In this document: positions 25,601-34,165 of the stretch, piece after piece
Position numbering within the stretch: position 1 is the first letter of the stretch
Layout of the letters: each line of letters begins with the position of its first letter
From: Trebouxia sp. TZW2008
Taxonomy: Eukaryota; Chlorophyta; Trebouxiophyceae; Trebouxiales; Trebouxiaceae
DNA length: 64,000 nt
Direction: 5' to 3'
Assembly: GCA_002118135.1 (NCBI GenBank)
Contig: BDIU01000256.1
Coordinates: 126,773-190,772, forward strand
Made by a program: the position numbers and the translations under genes
The notes under the pieces: model-generated
Database searches by the model: none
Seen by the model: only the letters and a program-made list of their open reading frames with translations
What the model was told of the DNA's origin: nothing

Positions 25601-27913
25601 GTCCTTCAGTGTTGGAACCAGCTCCATGTATATGGCTTTGACTGTGTGGTTGCTAGGATTGTAATGCAGGTGTTTGAAGTGCTCTACTGCAACCTTCAGA
25701 AGTCCCTTTTGCACCCACACTCAAAGCAGCTGTTGAGATGATCTGCTTTCTTTGTTTGAAACGCTGACACATCCCTTACTGACAATGCGCCTACTCACCA
25801 CTTCCAACTACAAGGAACGCAAACAGGCAGGGCAGATGTGACAACCACCCGCAGTACGCAACAATGTTCCTGCAGAGGTGTATAGAAGTCACCAAAGAGC
25901 AACAAAGCAAGCTGTCGCTCTTTGTTGCATGACTGTGCATATTCAGATCAGACATAACCAGGGGCTGTCTGCATAGAAGAAATTCTATGCGTTCAACCAA
26001 GTATCACACTTTTGTCATGGTCTTGCTGTTGTGGAGAGTCTCCCATCAGGATGCAACAGCGGGACACTGACAAAAGTGTGACAATTGATAATTAGCATAC
26101 ATCTCCTGCTTGCAAGGCAGATCAGCATACAGTGTTTTGTTGTCTAGTGATGATCGGTATAGTGACAGTCTTGACACAACAACAATGAAACTGCAAAACA
26201 AGCACTGCATTCTGACTGCAATGCTATTCCTGAGTAGTGACGACTTGATGTGGTGACAAACAGTCGCAACTTCCTTGGTGACAAACGCAGTCCTTGCATC
26301 AAAGAGTCGGCATACATCCCCTGCTTGCAAGGCGGATCAGCAAAAAAATCCTGAGCACACAGAGTCTGTGCAAAGTTTCCAATGGATTACATACATACAG
26401 AAAATGCATGCTAGTTGGGCTCAAAAGGCCTTGCTACGTACGTATAGTCACCAAGCGGTGGATTGGTGCATGCAAGCTTGCTTGCATCAAGCTTTGGTGC
26501 TTGCATCAAAGCATGCTATCAATACAATGATGAAGCACATTCCCCTGACATTTCTCTGTAGTTGACACAAAGCACGCAACAAACCTTCTTGAGTGGCCCC
26601 AAGACTGCAGAACAGTCTTTGTGTAAGCATGTTGCCAAAAGGCAGGCAGGCTGACCTGTTTAGTACGTTTCAGCCTGCGATGGCCCAGCAACAGCAACTG
26701 CGCCCGTTTGGGGTCTATCGGCACAATGGTGTGCACTTGCGCAAATGTGCCGACTTCGCACAGCTGCTGATCACTGGTGAGCCGGCGATGATCTGATCCA
26801 ACAACCTGCTCTGATCCAGATGAGTTTGATGAATCATCTGCTGAAGAAGAGGAAGATGCTTTGGGGCTGTCGCCATCAGCCTCAAATGCAGAGGAAGAGG
26901 AAGGATCAGATGCTGAATCAGCGTCTGCTGAGGGCACAGCTGACGCAGTGCTTGATGAGGACTCTGAAGCTGCCGAGTCAGCTCCAAATGACTCAGCGCC
27001 AGCTGACTCAGCTGCTGACATGCCTTCTGTGCTTTTCTGCTGCCACATGAATGCCCCAACATAGGCTTGAGCCCTGTCACAACAATTAAGGCCTGTGTCA
27101 CATTTGAGCATCAGCCGAATCAGTGTAGCCTTCATCAGCGCAAATCCATGTACATGAGCCCATGACAGCCTGTTGAGCGCTCGTGCACATATAGCTCATG
27201 AATGCTACAAACCTAATTTTGAAGTATGGCAGTTCAAGCGTTCATGAATGACGTGAAGAACGGCCATGCAAGTCACACTGCAGATTGCCAACAATAGCTG
27301 CGCTATATGAGTGAGACCTGGCCAATGCAAAGGTCTCAGCCGCAGTCAGAGACTGCCTTGTGCAGAGCTCACCCACTGCGCTTCAAGTCCAGGATTTCAT
27401 CAATCAGCTTTGGGTCTTGCACAAGCACAGGTTGCAAACTGCCAGGGAACAGCGGGCGCCGTTGCAGTGCTACTGCAAACACCTGCACATGGGGGCATGA
27501 GTTGTCATGCGATGGCGTTGGTCGTGCAAACTACAGTAGAATGCTCAGATCTTGCCTCTCGGTGTCTTTGCTCGGGGGATGAGGGGACGAGAGCGCCTGC
27601 AGCCGGATCATTTTTTGTGGATTCCACCCCTTGACCCGTCACGCTGCGCAACCGCCAAATTTCGTCAAGTGCACTGAACCGAGCTCGCTGCTGCCATGAG
27701 TGCAGTCGTAAGGCAGCGGCTATACCTGCGCCATATTCGCGACGACAAACTGCTGTCGTCACTGCCTCCTTTCTCTTCCGAGAAGCGTCGCACCCCGAGA
27801 TGCTGCTCTGCAGCGCTGCAGCGGCTGCTGCTGGGCAGCAGTGAGCGTGACCATTGCCGCAGGGCAGCGCCCAGTTGACTGCTGCGCAAGTGTGGAAGCT
27901 GCATGTCATGCAA
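13677..27913 (-). CDS. LON1: Mitochondrial Lon protease (ATP-dependent, S16), 15 exons
   Basis: Exons in transcript order: about 27913-27726 (transit peptide; donor uncertain), 27482-27373, 27073-26656, 25367-25090, 23310-23125, 22107-21906, 20049-19868, 19606-19452, 18756-18587, 17224-17073, 16631-16423, 16068-15787, 15519-15289, 14178-14047, 13759-13677. Every join from exon 2 on closes phase; the product is about 990-1000 aa. The N-terminus ([15 protein letters not shown] ... GVRRFSEE) looks like a mitochondrial presequence with an Arg-rich cleavage site. Then come the Lon N-domain ([23 protein letters not shown]), Walker [14 protein letters not shown], Walker [12 protein letters not shown], and the protease domain with catalytic Ser in DGPSAGCTM and Lys in [14 protein letters not shown]. 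The C-terminus is [15 protein letters not shown]. The known role is degradation of damaged matrix proteins. A roughly 80-residue Ser/Ala/acidic insert lies in the N-domain exon and a Pro-rich insert between the ATPase and protease domains. Introns hold many decayed junction copies. Confidence 0.93.
14280..14330 (-). repeat. Upstream copy of Lon exon 14 start
   Basis: The acceptor and exon start near 14178 (cctcacctgcac on the plus strand) recur at about 14296, 125 nt upstream in transcript order. Confidence 0.55.
14600..15235 (-). repeat. Downstream copies of Lon exon 13 end plus donor
   Basis: The end of exon 13 (LAMTGE with its donor, cacctgtcatggct at 15287) recurs at 15119, 14919 and 14607 (steps of 168, 200 and 312 nt). 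The 15119 copy still encodes a degenerate catalytic-Ser region ([18 protein letters not shown]), with the Ala after the serine replaced by Met. The others are more eroded. Confidence 0.75.
17340..17470 (-). repeat. Upstream copy of Lon exon 10
   Basis: A 236-nt upstream copy of the exon 10 start, encoding [20 protein letters not shown] and then [13 protein letters not shown]. The intact exon reads [20 protein letters not shown]. The copy breaks off before the end of the exon. The stretch at 17227-17262 also holds a (CAG)n run at the intact acceptor. Confidence 0.75.
18090..18550 (-). repeat. Downstream copies of Lon exon 9 end plus donor
   Basis: The exon 9 end ([19 protein letters not shown], donor at 18586) is repeated with its donor context at 18516, 18407 and 18131 (ccagcacatt-type tag; intact tag at 18622), steps of 106, 109 and 276 nt. 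Each copy keeps a decayed [11 protein letters not shown] peptide. Confidence 0.8.
19010..19380 (-). repeat. Downstream copies of the Lon Walker B exon end
   Basis: The end of exon 8 ([16 protein letters not shown], tag caagcttgtc at 19459) is repeated at 19299, 19175 and 19022, steps of 160, 124 and 153 nt. The 19175 copy encodes [16 protein letters not shown]. None keeps the first half of the exon. Confidence 0.8.
20130..20225 (-). repeat. Upstream copy of Lon exon 7 start
   Basis: The start of exon 7 ([17 protein letters not shown]) recurs 166 nt upstream in transcript order (atccagaacc at 20041 and 20207), with one inserted base near 20190 that breaks the frame and loss of the Walker A half. 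Confidence 0.75.
20490..21800 (-). repeat. Downstream copies of Lon exon 6 end plus donor
   Basis: The exon 6 end ([20 protein letters not shown] then QHAQK, donor at 21905) is repeated in part near 21733, 21467, 21157, 21013, 20816 and 20499. Each shows the gtgcatgctg(a/g)atgtct tag and variants of the ccccaggggatagctgtcag tract, with increasing decay away from the exon. Confidence 0.75.
22175..22545 (-). repeat. Upstream copies of Lon exon 6 start
   Basis: Three partial copies (near 22190-22260, 22330-22410 and 22480-22545) of the exon 6 start encoding [20 protein letters not shown], each with the intron end that precedes it. All are interrupted and end within the first half of the exon. 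Confidence 0.75.
22660..22742. repeat. ATCAACAAGAT-type microsatellite
   Basis: Imperfect tandem repeat of a(t)caacaagat units inside a Lon intron. Confidence 0.8.
23460..24400 (-). repeat. Upstream copies of Lon exon 5 start
   Basis: The exon 5 start ([20 protein letters not shown], tag cagctc at 23268) is repeated at about 23485, 23701, 23799, 24005, 24162 and 24317, giving steps of 217, 216, 98, 206, 157 and 155 nt. The copies retain LLLKKE.ELCKL-type peptides of falling quality. Only 23310-23125 continues into the full exon. Confidence 0.8.
23868..23921. repeat. (CACAG)n microsatellite
   Basis: About ten consecutive cacag units in a Lon intron, within the exon 5 copy array. Short ORFs through it are artefacts. 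Confidence 0.85.
24490..24520. repeat. (AGC)n microsatellite
   Basis: Run of agc/aac trinucleotides in a Lon intron. Confidence 0.7.
24640..25080 (-). repeat. Downstream copies of Lon exon 4 end plus donor
   Basis: The exon 4 end ([20 protein letters not shown] then AELSIPDR) is repeated near 24950-25040 ([20 protein letters not shown]), then more decayed near 24780-24840 and 24650-24700. Confidence 0.75.
25420..25720 (-). repeat. Upstream copies of Lon exon 4 start
   Basis: Two copies of the exon 4 start ([18 protein letters not shown]). The shared tag tgcaacctt lies at 25341 (intact), 25511 and 25688, steps of 170 and 177 nt. The nearer copy keeps its acceptor and reads [18 protein letters not shown]. 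The farther one has lost the AG. Confidence 0.8.
26085..26345. repeat. Direct repeat in Lon intron 3
   Basis: The tract gcatacatc(t/c)cctgcttgc, followed by aaggc(a/g)gatcagca, occurs at about 26096 and 26310. It is not a copy of a recognised exon; an unrecognised exon copy is possible. Confidence 0.55.
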
Positions 27914-28388
27914 TCAGGCCGAAGCGCGCGTTCCCACAACAGCGCGGCCCAGCAGATCAACTGTGCGTATCATCATCAGCGTCCTACTGCAAGACCAGGC
28001 AAGTCAAGGCATGCATCGGGAGTAGCTGTTGCGTGCAACAGAACGTTCCTACACCTTGACTTGACTTGCGTCACTGCTGGCGTTTTGTGTTTGACGTGAA
28101 GCATCAGAGAGAGGCTCAGGACGAGACTGATCACCACCAGCAGACATTTGCTTCGCTTCATCTGCTCTGTCAGCTGAGGGCAATGGTGGCCTCAACATGT
28201 CTGTAACACCAATGTGATGCTGGAGGTCTGCCTGCACCCCGGACAGTTTCACAGCTTGTGATGGCATCAGTAGCCAAACCAGTCCCCGAGCACAAAGCCA
28301 GTCGCGAACCAAAAAGTGAGCTTGCTGTTGTGATGCCATCAATGTAGATGTCCGCAATCGCAAGAGTCATGTCTATCTGCTGACGCAG
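27914..28388. promoter_or_regulatory. Shared upstream region of divergent Lon and CDC50 genes
   Basis: Roughly 475 bp between the Lon start codon (-) and the first supported CDC50 exon (+). The missing CDC50 start exon should lie here or just upstream. A minus-strand open frame (28363-28049) also spans it, with a Ser/Asp/Gln-rich stretch, but there is no support that it is a gene. Confidence 0.35.
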
Positions 28389-31300
28389 ACTCGAAGTTCA
28401 CGCAGCAGGAGCTGCCGGCTCTGAAACCCTTGTTGAGTCCAGTCAAGGTAGTTACCTCTCACTGTACTTGCCTTGTTATCCCTCCTCAATATTAAGTGCA
28501 TTGATGCGCAGGTGTCTGCTGTGTTCTTCGGTATTGCACTGGTCTTCATCCCTATAGGCGCAGCGTGCTTGGCAGCCTCAGCTGGGGTAAGGCTTTGCAA
28601 GGGCCTCAATTGCATTCTCATCATCAGACATGTTTTACAATGTCTGTTGACTCCTGCCTGCAGGTTGTAGAAGTCTCAGCAAGATACGATGACACCTGCA
28701 TAAGTGGTAGCAACCCCTCGCAGCGGGATGCAAACCTTGTTCAGGTGCTTAATGTTGCTGAGCAAATCTGCTCAAAGTGCCTGGCATGACTACTGCGTTG
28801 TACAGGTTGTACATGCTGACAGAATCAGGCATGCAACTGCAGACAGAGGGTGTTGGTACCACTTGCAATGTGACTCTGCGTGCTCCTCGACACATGAAGC
28901 CTCCAATCTTTCTGTACTATGAGCTCGACAACTACTATCAAAATCACAGAAGGTGAGCTCTGCCATCTATTGCACATCAGCTCAGCACTGATTATCATTC
29001 GCACACAATGCTGCTGATATGTTTGACTGAGGAGGCCATTTGTTCCAAGTTGTCAAACAGGATGTGGCTGGCACATCTATGGCTGACTATGTCTTGCTTC
29101 AGTGACATCAATCCATCAATATACAAAGTTGGCTTTGTATAGACCAACACCACCAAGCACATGCTGCTCTTACCTGATCAAGGAAACTGCATCGCCAGAT
29201 GTTTGCACAGCAGATTCTGAGGATCCAATATTGCATCAGCTTGAACGATCATTGCAGCAGCATGAACACCTTGTGTATGACAGGTGATGCTTGGCATTGG
29301 CACATCCTGCTGCAGTGTCTGCTGCTGCCAAGTTTTGCATGAGTCTAGTTTGCATTGAGGGTCCACAGCATTCAGTTTGAGCCCAGCAGCAGAGCTCTAT
29401 GCTCTACCGTAGCTGTGGTCAGGACATCATGTGTCTGATCATAGCTTGCTTCTGATTTCTGCTGGGGTGCGGCTGTCCAAGGCCAGCGCGTTCAGGCTTA
29501 CCATTGTCAGCATAAACGTTCTGTTAAGCACACTTTGTCTTGGGTGCCTTCCAGCACCAAGTCGCTGTTTCAATTCTTGCTCTGTTACAAGCCCTGTCAA
29601 GGAGTGCTTCTACAGATGTGGCTTGAATTTGCAGATATGTGAAGAGCAGGAGTGACACTCAGCTGAGAGGCACTGAAAATGACCTCAGTGCCACTTCTAC
29701 ATGTCCTCCAGAGCAACTGCTGCAAGGAGATAGCAGCAAGCTCATCCTGCCTTGCGGTCTCATTGCATGGTCATACTTCAATGACACATACACGGTAAGG
29801 TACACTCCTCTTGAGGCTCCAGCCTTCAGGTCTTCTGATTGTGATCTATCCAGCCATGTACTTCTGAAGAGGTGGGAACGCTGTGTTAGTGCAGCATCCC
29901 AATGCTATGCCTTCAATGCTGTGCATGCAGGTCAGCACCATCTAGCACCCTGTTATGAATTGATCTGTATGGGCAGGAATCACCAGTGCAATGTCATGTT
30001 TCAGGACAAGGTCAGACCTGTCCACAAAGTACACAAGTCGTCAGTGCTCACCAGGCAGCATGAAGCAGGTGTTAGCCCGCTTTGGTTCTGGCAGACAGGA
30101 TGCAAAAAGCAGATTGCTCAACATTGCTTGACCATGAAACAGCTTGCTCAAAACGGTGCCCACTCAATCAGACCACTGACAAAGAACCCGCTCTGTCAAG
30201 GCCTGTGTCACATGTGGTCCAGGTGACAGCTGACATTGGAGGCACAGCTGCTGCAGTGCCTGTCAGTGAGATAGCTCGACCGCTTCACAATGCTGAATAT
30301 CAAGTCAGCTTGCTCACAATCAGCCCACTTGTTCACTTTGATGCCATAAAGACATGTCTTGTCTCAAGGCTTGTGTCACATGTGGTCCAGGTGACAGCTG
30401 ACGTTGGAGGCACAGCTGCTGCAGTGCCTGTCAGTGAGCTGACACAGCTGTACCGCTTCACGCTGCTTCACTATCAAGTCAGTTTGCTCAGAACACAGCC
30501 CACTGTTCAGGTTGATGAGCTGAAGAATTGTCTTGTCTCAAGGCTTGTATCACATGTGATTCAGGAGGCAGCTGATGTTGGAGGTACAGGTGCCCATGGG
30601 TCAAGACTCGTGCCAAGTGTGATTTGGGTGAAAGCTGACAGTTACACAGCTGACCTTAGCAACACAGTTGCCATCATTCTGAAGACTTGTGTGACATGCT
30701 TGCAGGTGACAGCTGACATTGGCGGCACAGCTGCCGCAGTGCCTGTCAGTGAGACCAGCATTGCATGGCGGAGCGACATTGAGCACAAGTTTGGGAGCCA
30801 GAGCGCTGAGTACTTCAATCTGCAGGAGTATGCAGGCAGCAGGGGTGGCAGCACCATCACAGGTAGACTTCACTGTAGTGTCAAGGCTGTAAAGCTCTTA
30901 TATCTAAGCAGTGCATGTCAAAGCCATTGGTTTGAGAGGCCGACAAGCAAGCAATTGTGATCTTGTACTTCAATCTGCAGCAGTATGCAGGGGTGGCAGC
31001 ACCATCACAGGTAGGCTCAAGCTCAGCATCACTACGTCATGTATAATTTCAAGACTGTCTAGGTTGCTACTGTGACCCGGCAGTGCAGGGTGAGACAGTT
31101 CTGACAGATGCGCAACAAAAGCTTTTGTGCTGCCATGCTTGCTGCTGAGTGCCTTCTTCTGAATATCATCAGCGTAGCATATGTATGATGTTGTGTTTGC
31201 TTCTTGATTCCTCCCCCTGTGGCATTAGAAACTAATGCACATCCAGCTTATACACTTGCACCCCACGTCAAAGTCCATGCAATAGTGGTCTTGATAACAC

Positions 31301-31810
31301 AGGTTTGTGAGACTTATTTCACTTTGACTGCATGTCAACAGGCATCAGATCGTGTCGGCATTGCAGTCAGACTGTTCATGCAGGAGAGAATCCTTGCATC
31401 AGTTTCTGCAATCTGAAACAAGCACCTGAACATTTACTGCTTTTGCAGGTGCTCTCAATGCAGATGAGCATTTTATTGTGTGGATGCGCACAGCAGCGCT
31501 GTCAAATTTCAGAAAGCTGTGGGGTCGCATCAACACAGACATTCCCAAGGGCACCAGCATCACCATTGCGATTGCAAACAGATACAACACCTACAGGTTC
31601 AACGGTCAGAAGAAAGTCGTGCTGAGCACCACATCTTGGCTAGGAGGCAAAAATGACTTTCTGGGCATAGCTTACATTGTTGTAGGAGGCGTCAGCTTCT
31701 TGTGTGGGTGCCTGTTCTTTCTCTTGCAGTGGCGGTTCCCACGACCGCGTGGTGATGTGTCGTTCTTGTCGTGGAATGCTCACTCAACCATTAGCGCAAG
31801 CTTGCAGTGA
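28389..31810 (+). CDS. CDC50/LEM3 family protein (ALA-interacting subunit, flippase beta subunit)
   Basis: Supported exons: 28389-28447, 28512-28586, 28664-28744, 28843-28952, 29635-29794, 30706-30862, 31449-31810 (stop). Phases close from the second exon on; the start exon was not found. Family landmarks are clear: SKFTQQELPALKPLLSP at the N-terminus, a first membrane segment (VSAVFFGIALVFIPIGAA), PPIFLYYELDNYYQNHRR, IAWRSDIEHKFG, VWMRTAALSNFRKLWGRI, LSTTSWLGGKNDFLGIAYIV and a second membrane segment before PRPRGD. CDC50 proteins bind P4-ATPases and are needed for their ER exit and lipid flipping; this one should act in the secretory pathway or plasma membrane. Cys residues in the lumenal loop (TTCNVTL, CISGSN, CPPEQ, LPCG) fit the known disulphide pattern. 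Partial copies of exon 30706 lie on both sides of it. Confidence 0.9.
30075..30600 (+). repeat. Upstream tandem copies of a CDC50 exon junction
   Basis: The acceptor and start of exon 30706 (VTADIGGTAAAVPVSE) is repeated upstream. The tag ggcacagctg lies at 30241, 30409, about 30583 (degenerate) and 30724 (intact), steps of 168, 174 and 141 nt. The units also repeat intron sequence before the acceptor (gtctcaaggcttgtgtcaca), so this is a true head-to-tail array. Copies lose the exon after about 50 nt. Confidence 0.88.
30961..31013 (+). repeat. Downstream copy of the same CDC50 exon end plus donor
   Basis: The end of exon 30706-30862 (ttcaatctgcag...accatcacag|GTAG) recurs here with a donor-like GTAGGC, about 150 nt downstream, shortened by a few codons. 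Confidence 0.8.
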
Positions 31811-32400
31811 CAACAGACATGCAGCAGCTGGACAAGTTCATTCATAAGGATGTCTTGTCCTGAAATTACAATGATTTGATATCATGATGACATTTTACGT
31901 TATGTTTGTTATGACAATGTTATTGTTTCTTATGACATTGCTATCAGACCATGCAGCGTATGCACAGCAGTATCAGATGCTTGATTGGCAGTTGCAGAGC
32001 ATAGGCTTAGAAATCATAGCGATTACACATTCCAGCAGATGTGCCAGGTGTGTGTGGCCCAAATGTTGTCTCGCCAGGCAGGCTTGTTCTGCGCGTCTTT
32101 TAAGGACGTCTCATGTCCAACTGTTGAAAGTCAGACAAGACAGTGTCATTTTAGATCTTCGTAGGCTGACCTGGAGGGTTTGAACCTCTGATGACCAAAC
32201 CAGAGGCTTGCAAGATCCCAAAAGCATGCACAATTTTGGGCATCAAAGGCAGGCCACCACCTAAGAGAGAAGCCTTTCACAACTTTATTGACAACTTGCA
32301 TATCTGAACCCATACATCATATTCAAGCTGCAGAAGTAGGGCAAAGATAGGCCTGCAAATGGCATTTGCCACTCCAGGCTTTTGGTGGGATTTAGTGATT
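31811..32400. other. Downstream flank of CDC50, with a LINE relic
   Basis: No gene supported. The part at 32046-32200 is a decayed copy of the LINE 3' end seen at 7685-7860 (shared tctcgccaggcaggcttgt and caactgttgaaagtcagac). On the minus strand it resembles the same GRPR..W...V tail with stops. Confidence 0.45.
32046..32200 (-). mobile_element. Second, decayed LINE 3'-end relic
   Basis: Similar over about 150 nt to the element at 7685-7860 but with frame breaks. Confidence 0.5.
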
Positions 32401-32419
32401 TTGAGCGCTGACAGGCTAG

Positions 32420-32870
32420 TGAGACATGGGCTGGTGTCCGCCAAGGTGGACTACTGTGAGCAGGTTGAGCTGTGTAAGATGGTCTGGTGTGGGCTATATT
32501 TGGTGGGCTAGTGTAGGTTCTACCTGGTGGGCTAGTGTAGGCTCTACCTGTTGGGCTAGTGTGGGCGGGCGGGTCAGCGTAAGCTATATATGGCGGGCTA
32601 GTGTAGGCTATATATGGTGGGCTAGTGTGGGCCATGGTGGGCTAAAATGGGCGATATATGGTGGGCGACTGTGGGTCATGGTGGGCTGTATATGGTAGGC
32701 TATATATGGTGGGCTAGTGTGGGCCATAGTGGGCTAGTGAGGGTCATGGTGGGCTAGTGAGGGTCATGGTGGGCTAGCTAATGCGCGCTGCATACAGTGG
32801 GCTAGTGTGGGCCACGGTGAGCTACTGTGGGCAGGTGGGCTAAAGGGGCCATGTCGAGCAACTTGGTAGG
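32420..32870. repeat. GTGGGCTA-type minisatellite
   Basis: About 450 bp of irregular tandem units built on ggtgggctagtgtgggc with interspersed tatatatggt. The proline/serine/tyrosine-rich open frames through it (TSPPYIAYTSPP on the minus strand) follow from the repeat and are not taken as a gene. Confidence 0.85.
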
Positions 32871-34165
32871 CAGGTAAAGATGTTTGGCCATCAGACTGGG
32901 CTGTGCTGATGGGCAATCATCACTGGAGATACCACTCCCCTATAAGGCCTGCCAGCAGAACATTTCAGGCAGCAAATATGGCTCTCAGGAAAACCTAGGT
33001 TTGAGATTGGCGAATGATAAACCACACTGTACCGTCTGCGCGGCGATAGCAGCTGTGCTGAAGCATGCACTGACGCCTATTGAGCGGGGCGGTGTGCGTG
33101 AGTTATAAAGATGCGCTCACTGTGACGCCTTTCGGTGAGATGTGAGCACGATCAAAGTGATCAGCGCCAGGTGACCCCTTCTCCGGTGCTTTACCCCTTG
33201 CTATCAGTGGTAAATGCAAGCTGCAGCAGGAATCGGAAGCGCAGGGACGGCAGCTGTCGAGTGCCAACTGTTAGCGCAGCTGCTGCAACTGACCACTGCA
33301 AAAAGTGTTACCCACAGCAGAGCCTGGTTTCAGCAGAGCCTGGTCTGCTCTGGCACAAGCACACTTGCATCTCAAGCTGTCACCTGACAGCAGCAGCGAG
33401 AGGCTTCATAGCTCATAGCTATGGTCTCTGAACAGCTTTCACCTGCCAAAGCTGCTGATAGCAGTGCTGCTTGTATTCTGAAAAGTATGCAAAATCTGTC
33501 AAGAAAGTCTCAGCTGCTCATAAGGTTGTTGGGATTGCTGATGCCTGACCAGGCTGTATTGGCAAAGTCTCCTAGCATCAACAGCGCTGAAGTGCCAATG
33601 TGCAGTCTCATCAGCAGTGCATTTGCAACTACTTCCATCATGCCCAAGCCATCATGCAATCTCTGCAGCCTCTCAGACACTTGCTGCAGCTGCCAGAGTT
33701 CAGATGTCCCTCAATTGTTGCTGACATGCACTATTTTATAGGAGCACTGCTGCATAATACATGAGCACGCTTCTTCAAAACACATGAGCAGTCTTCGTTT
33801 CAGTTATTGCAACACACGTGACATGCCCAGCAGAGAATGCATTTGCCACAGCATTGTGCCTTAATTCTGATGCTGCAAGTCTGCCTGTTACATCACTACC
33901 ATGTGTTCATCAGTCACTCAACATAACTTGCCTTACAAAGCATGTGCAACAGCAGGCACACATAGCATCCAAGCACATGTACATAAACAAATCCAACCTG
34001 AAACTAGAAATATTTTACGCAACAGACGGCGCTACTGCCAAATTGACTCGCTAATGATACAACACTCTGCCACAACTGCTTCTTCACTGTCATCTGATGA
34101 TGTCTTGAGCCTGTTTTGAGGCTGGATGATGCTGATGAAGATAACATCATTTCAGCTTGACCCAC
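32871..34165. other. Intergenic region with uncertain open frames
   Basis: No gene is firmly supported. A minus-strand frame at 33510-33708 (ending in a stop) has a coding-like helical composition (QVSERLQRLHDGLGMMEVV, then LHIGTSALLMLGDF). A 106-codon plus-strand frame (33421-33741) overlaps it. One of them may be an exon of a gene whose other parts I could not place. Confidence 0.3.

Noticed and set aside
26715..27101. Overlapping minus and plus frames across the Ser-rich Lon exon
   Set aside because: Only the frame with [10 protein letters not shown] and [12 protein letters not shown] matches Lon and joins in phase.
30075..30960. Long plus-strand frame of 292 codons that could be read as one repeat protein
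   Set aside because: It runs through introns and junction copies; CDC50 homology and phase support only the exon at 30706-30862.
32285..32635. Proline/serine/tyrosine-rich minus-strand frame (TSPPYIAYTSPP)
   Set aside because: It follows entirely from the minisatellite; no splice or start context.
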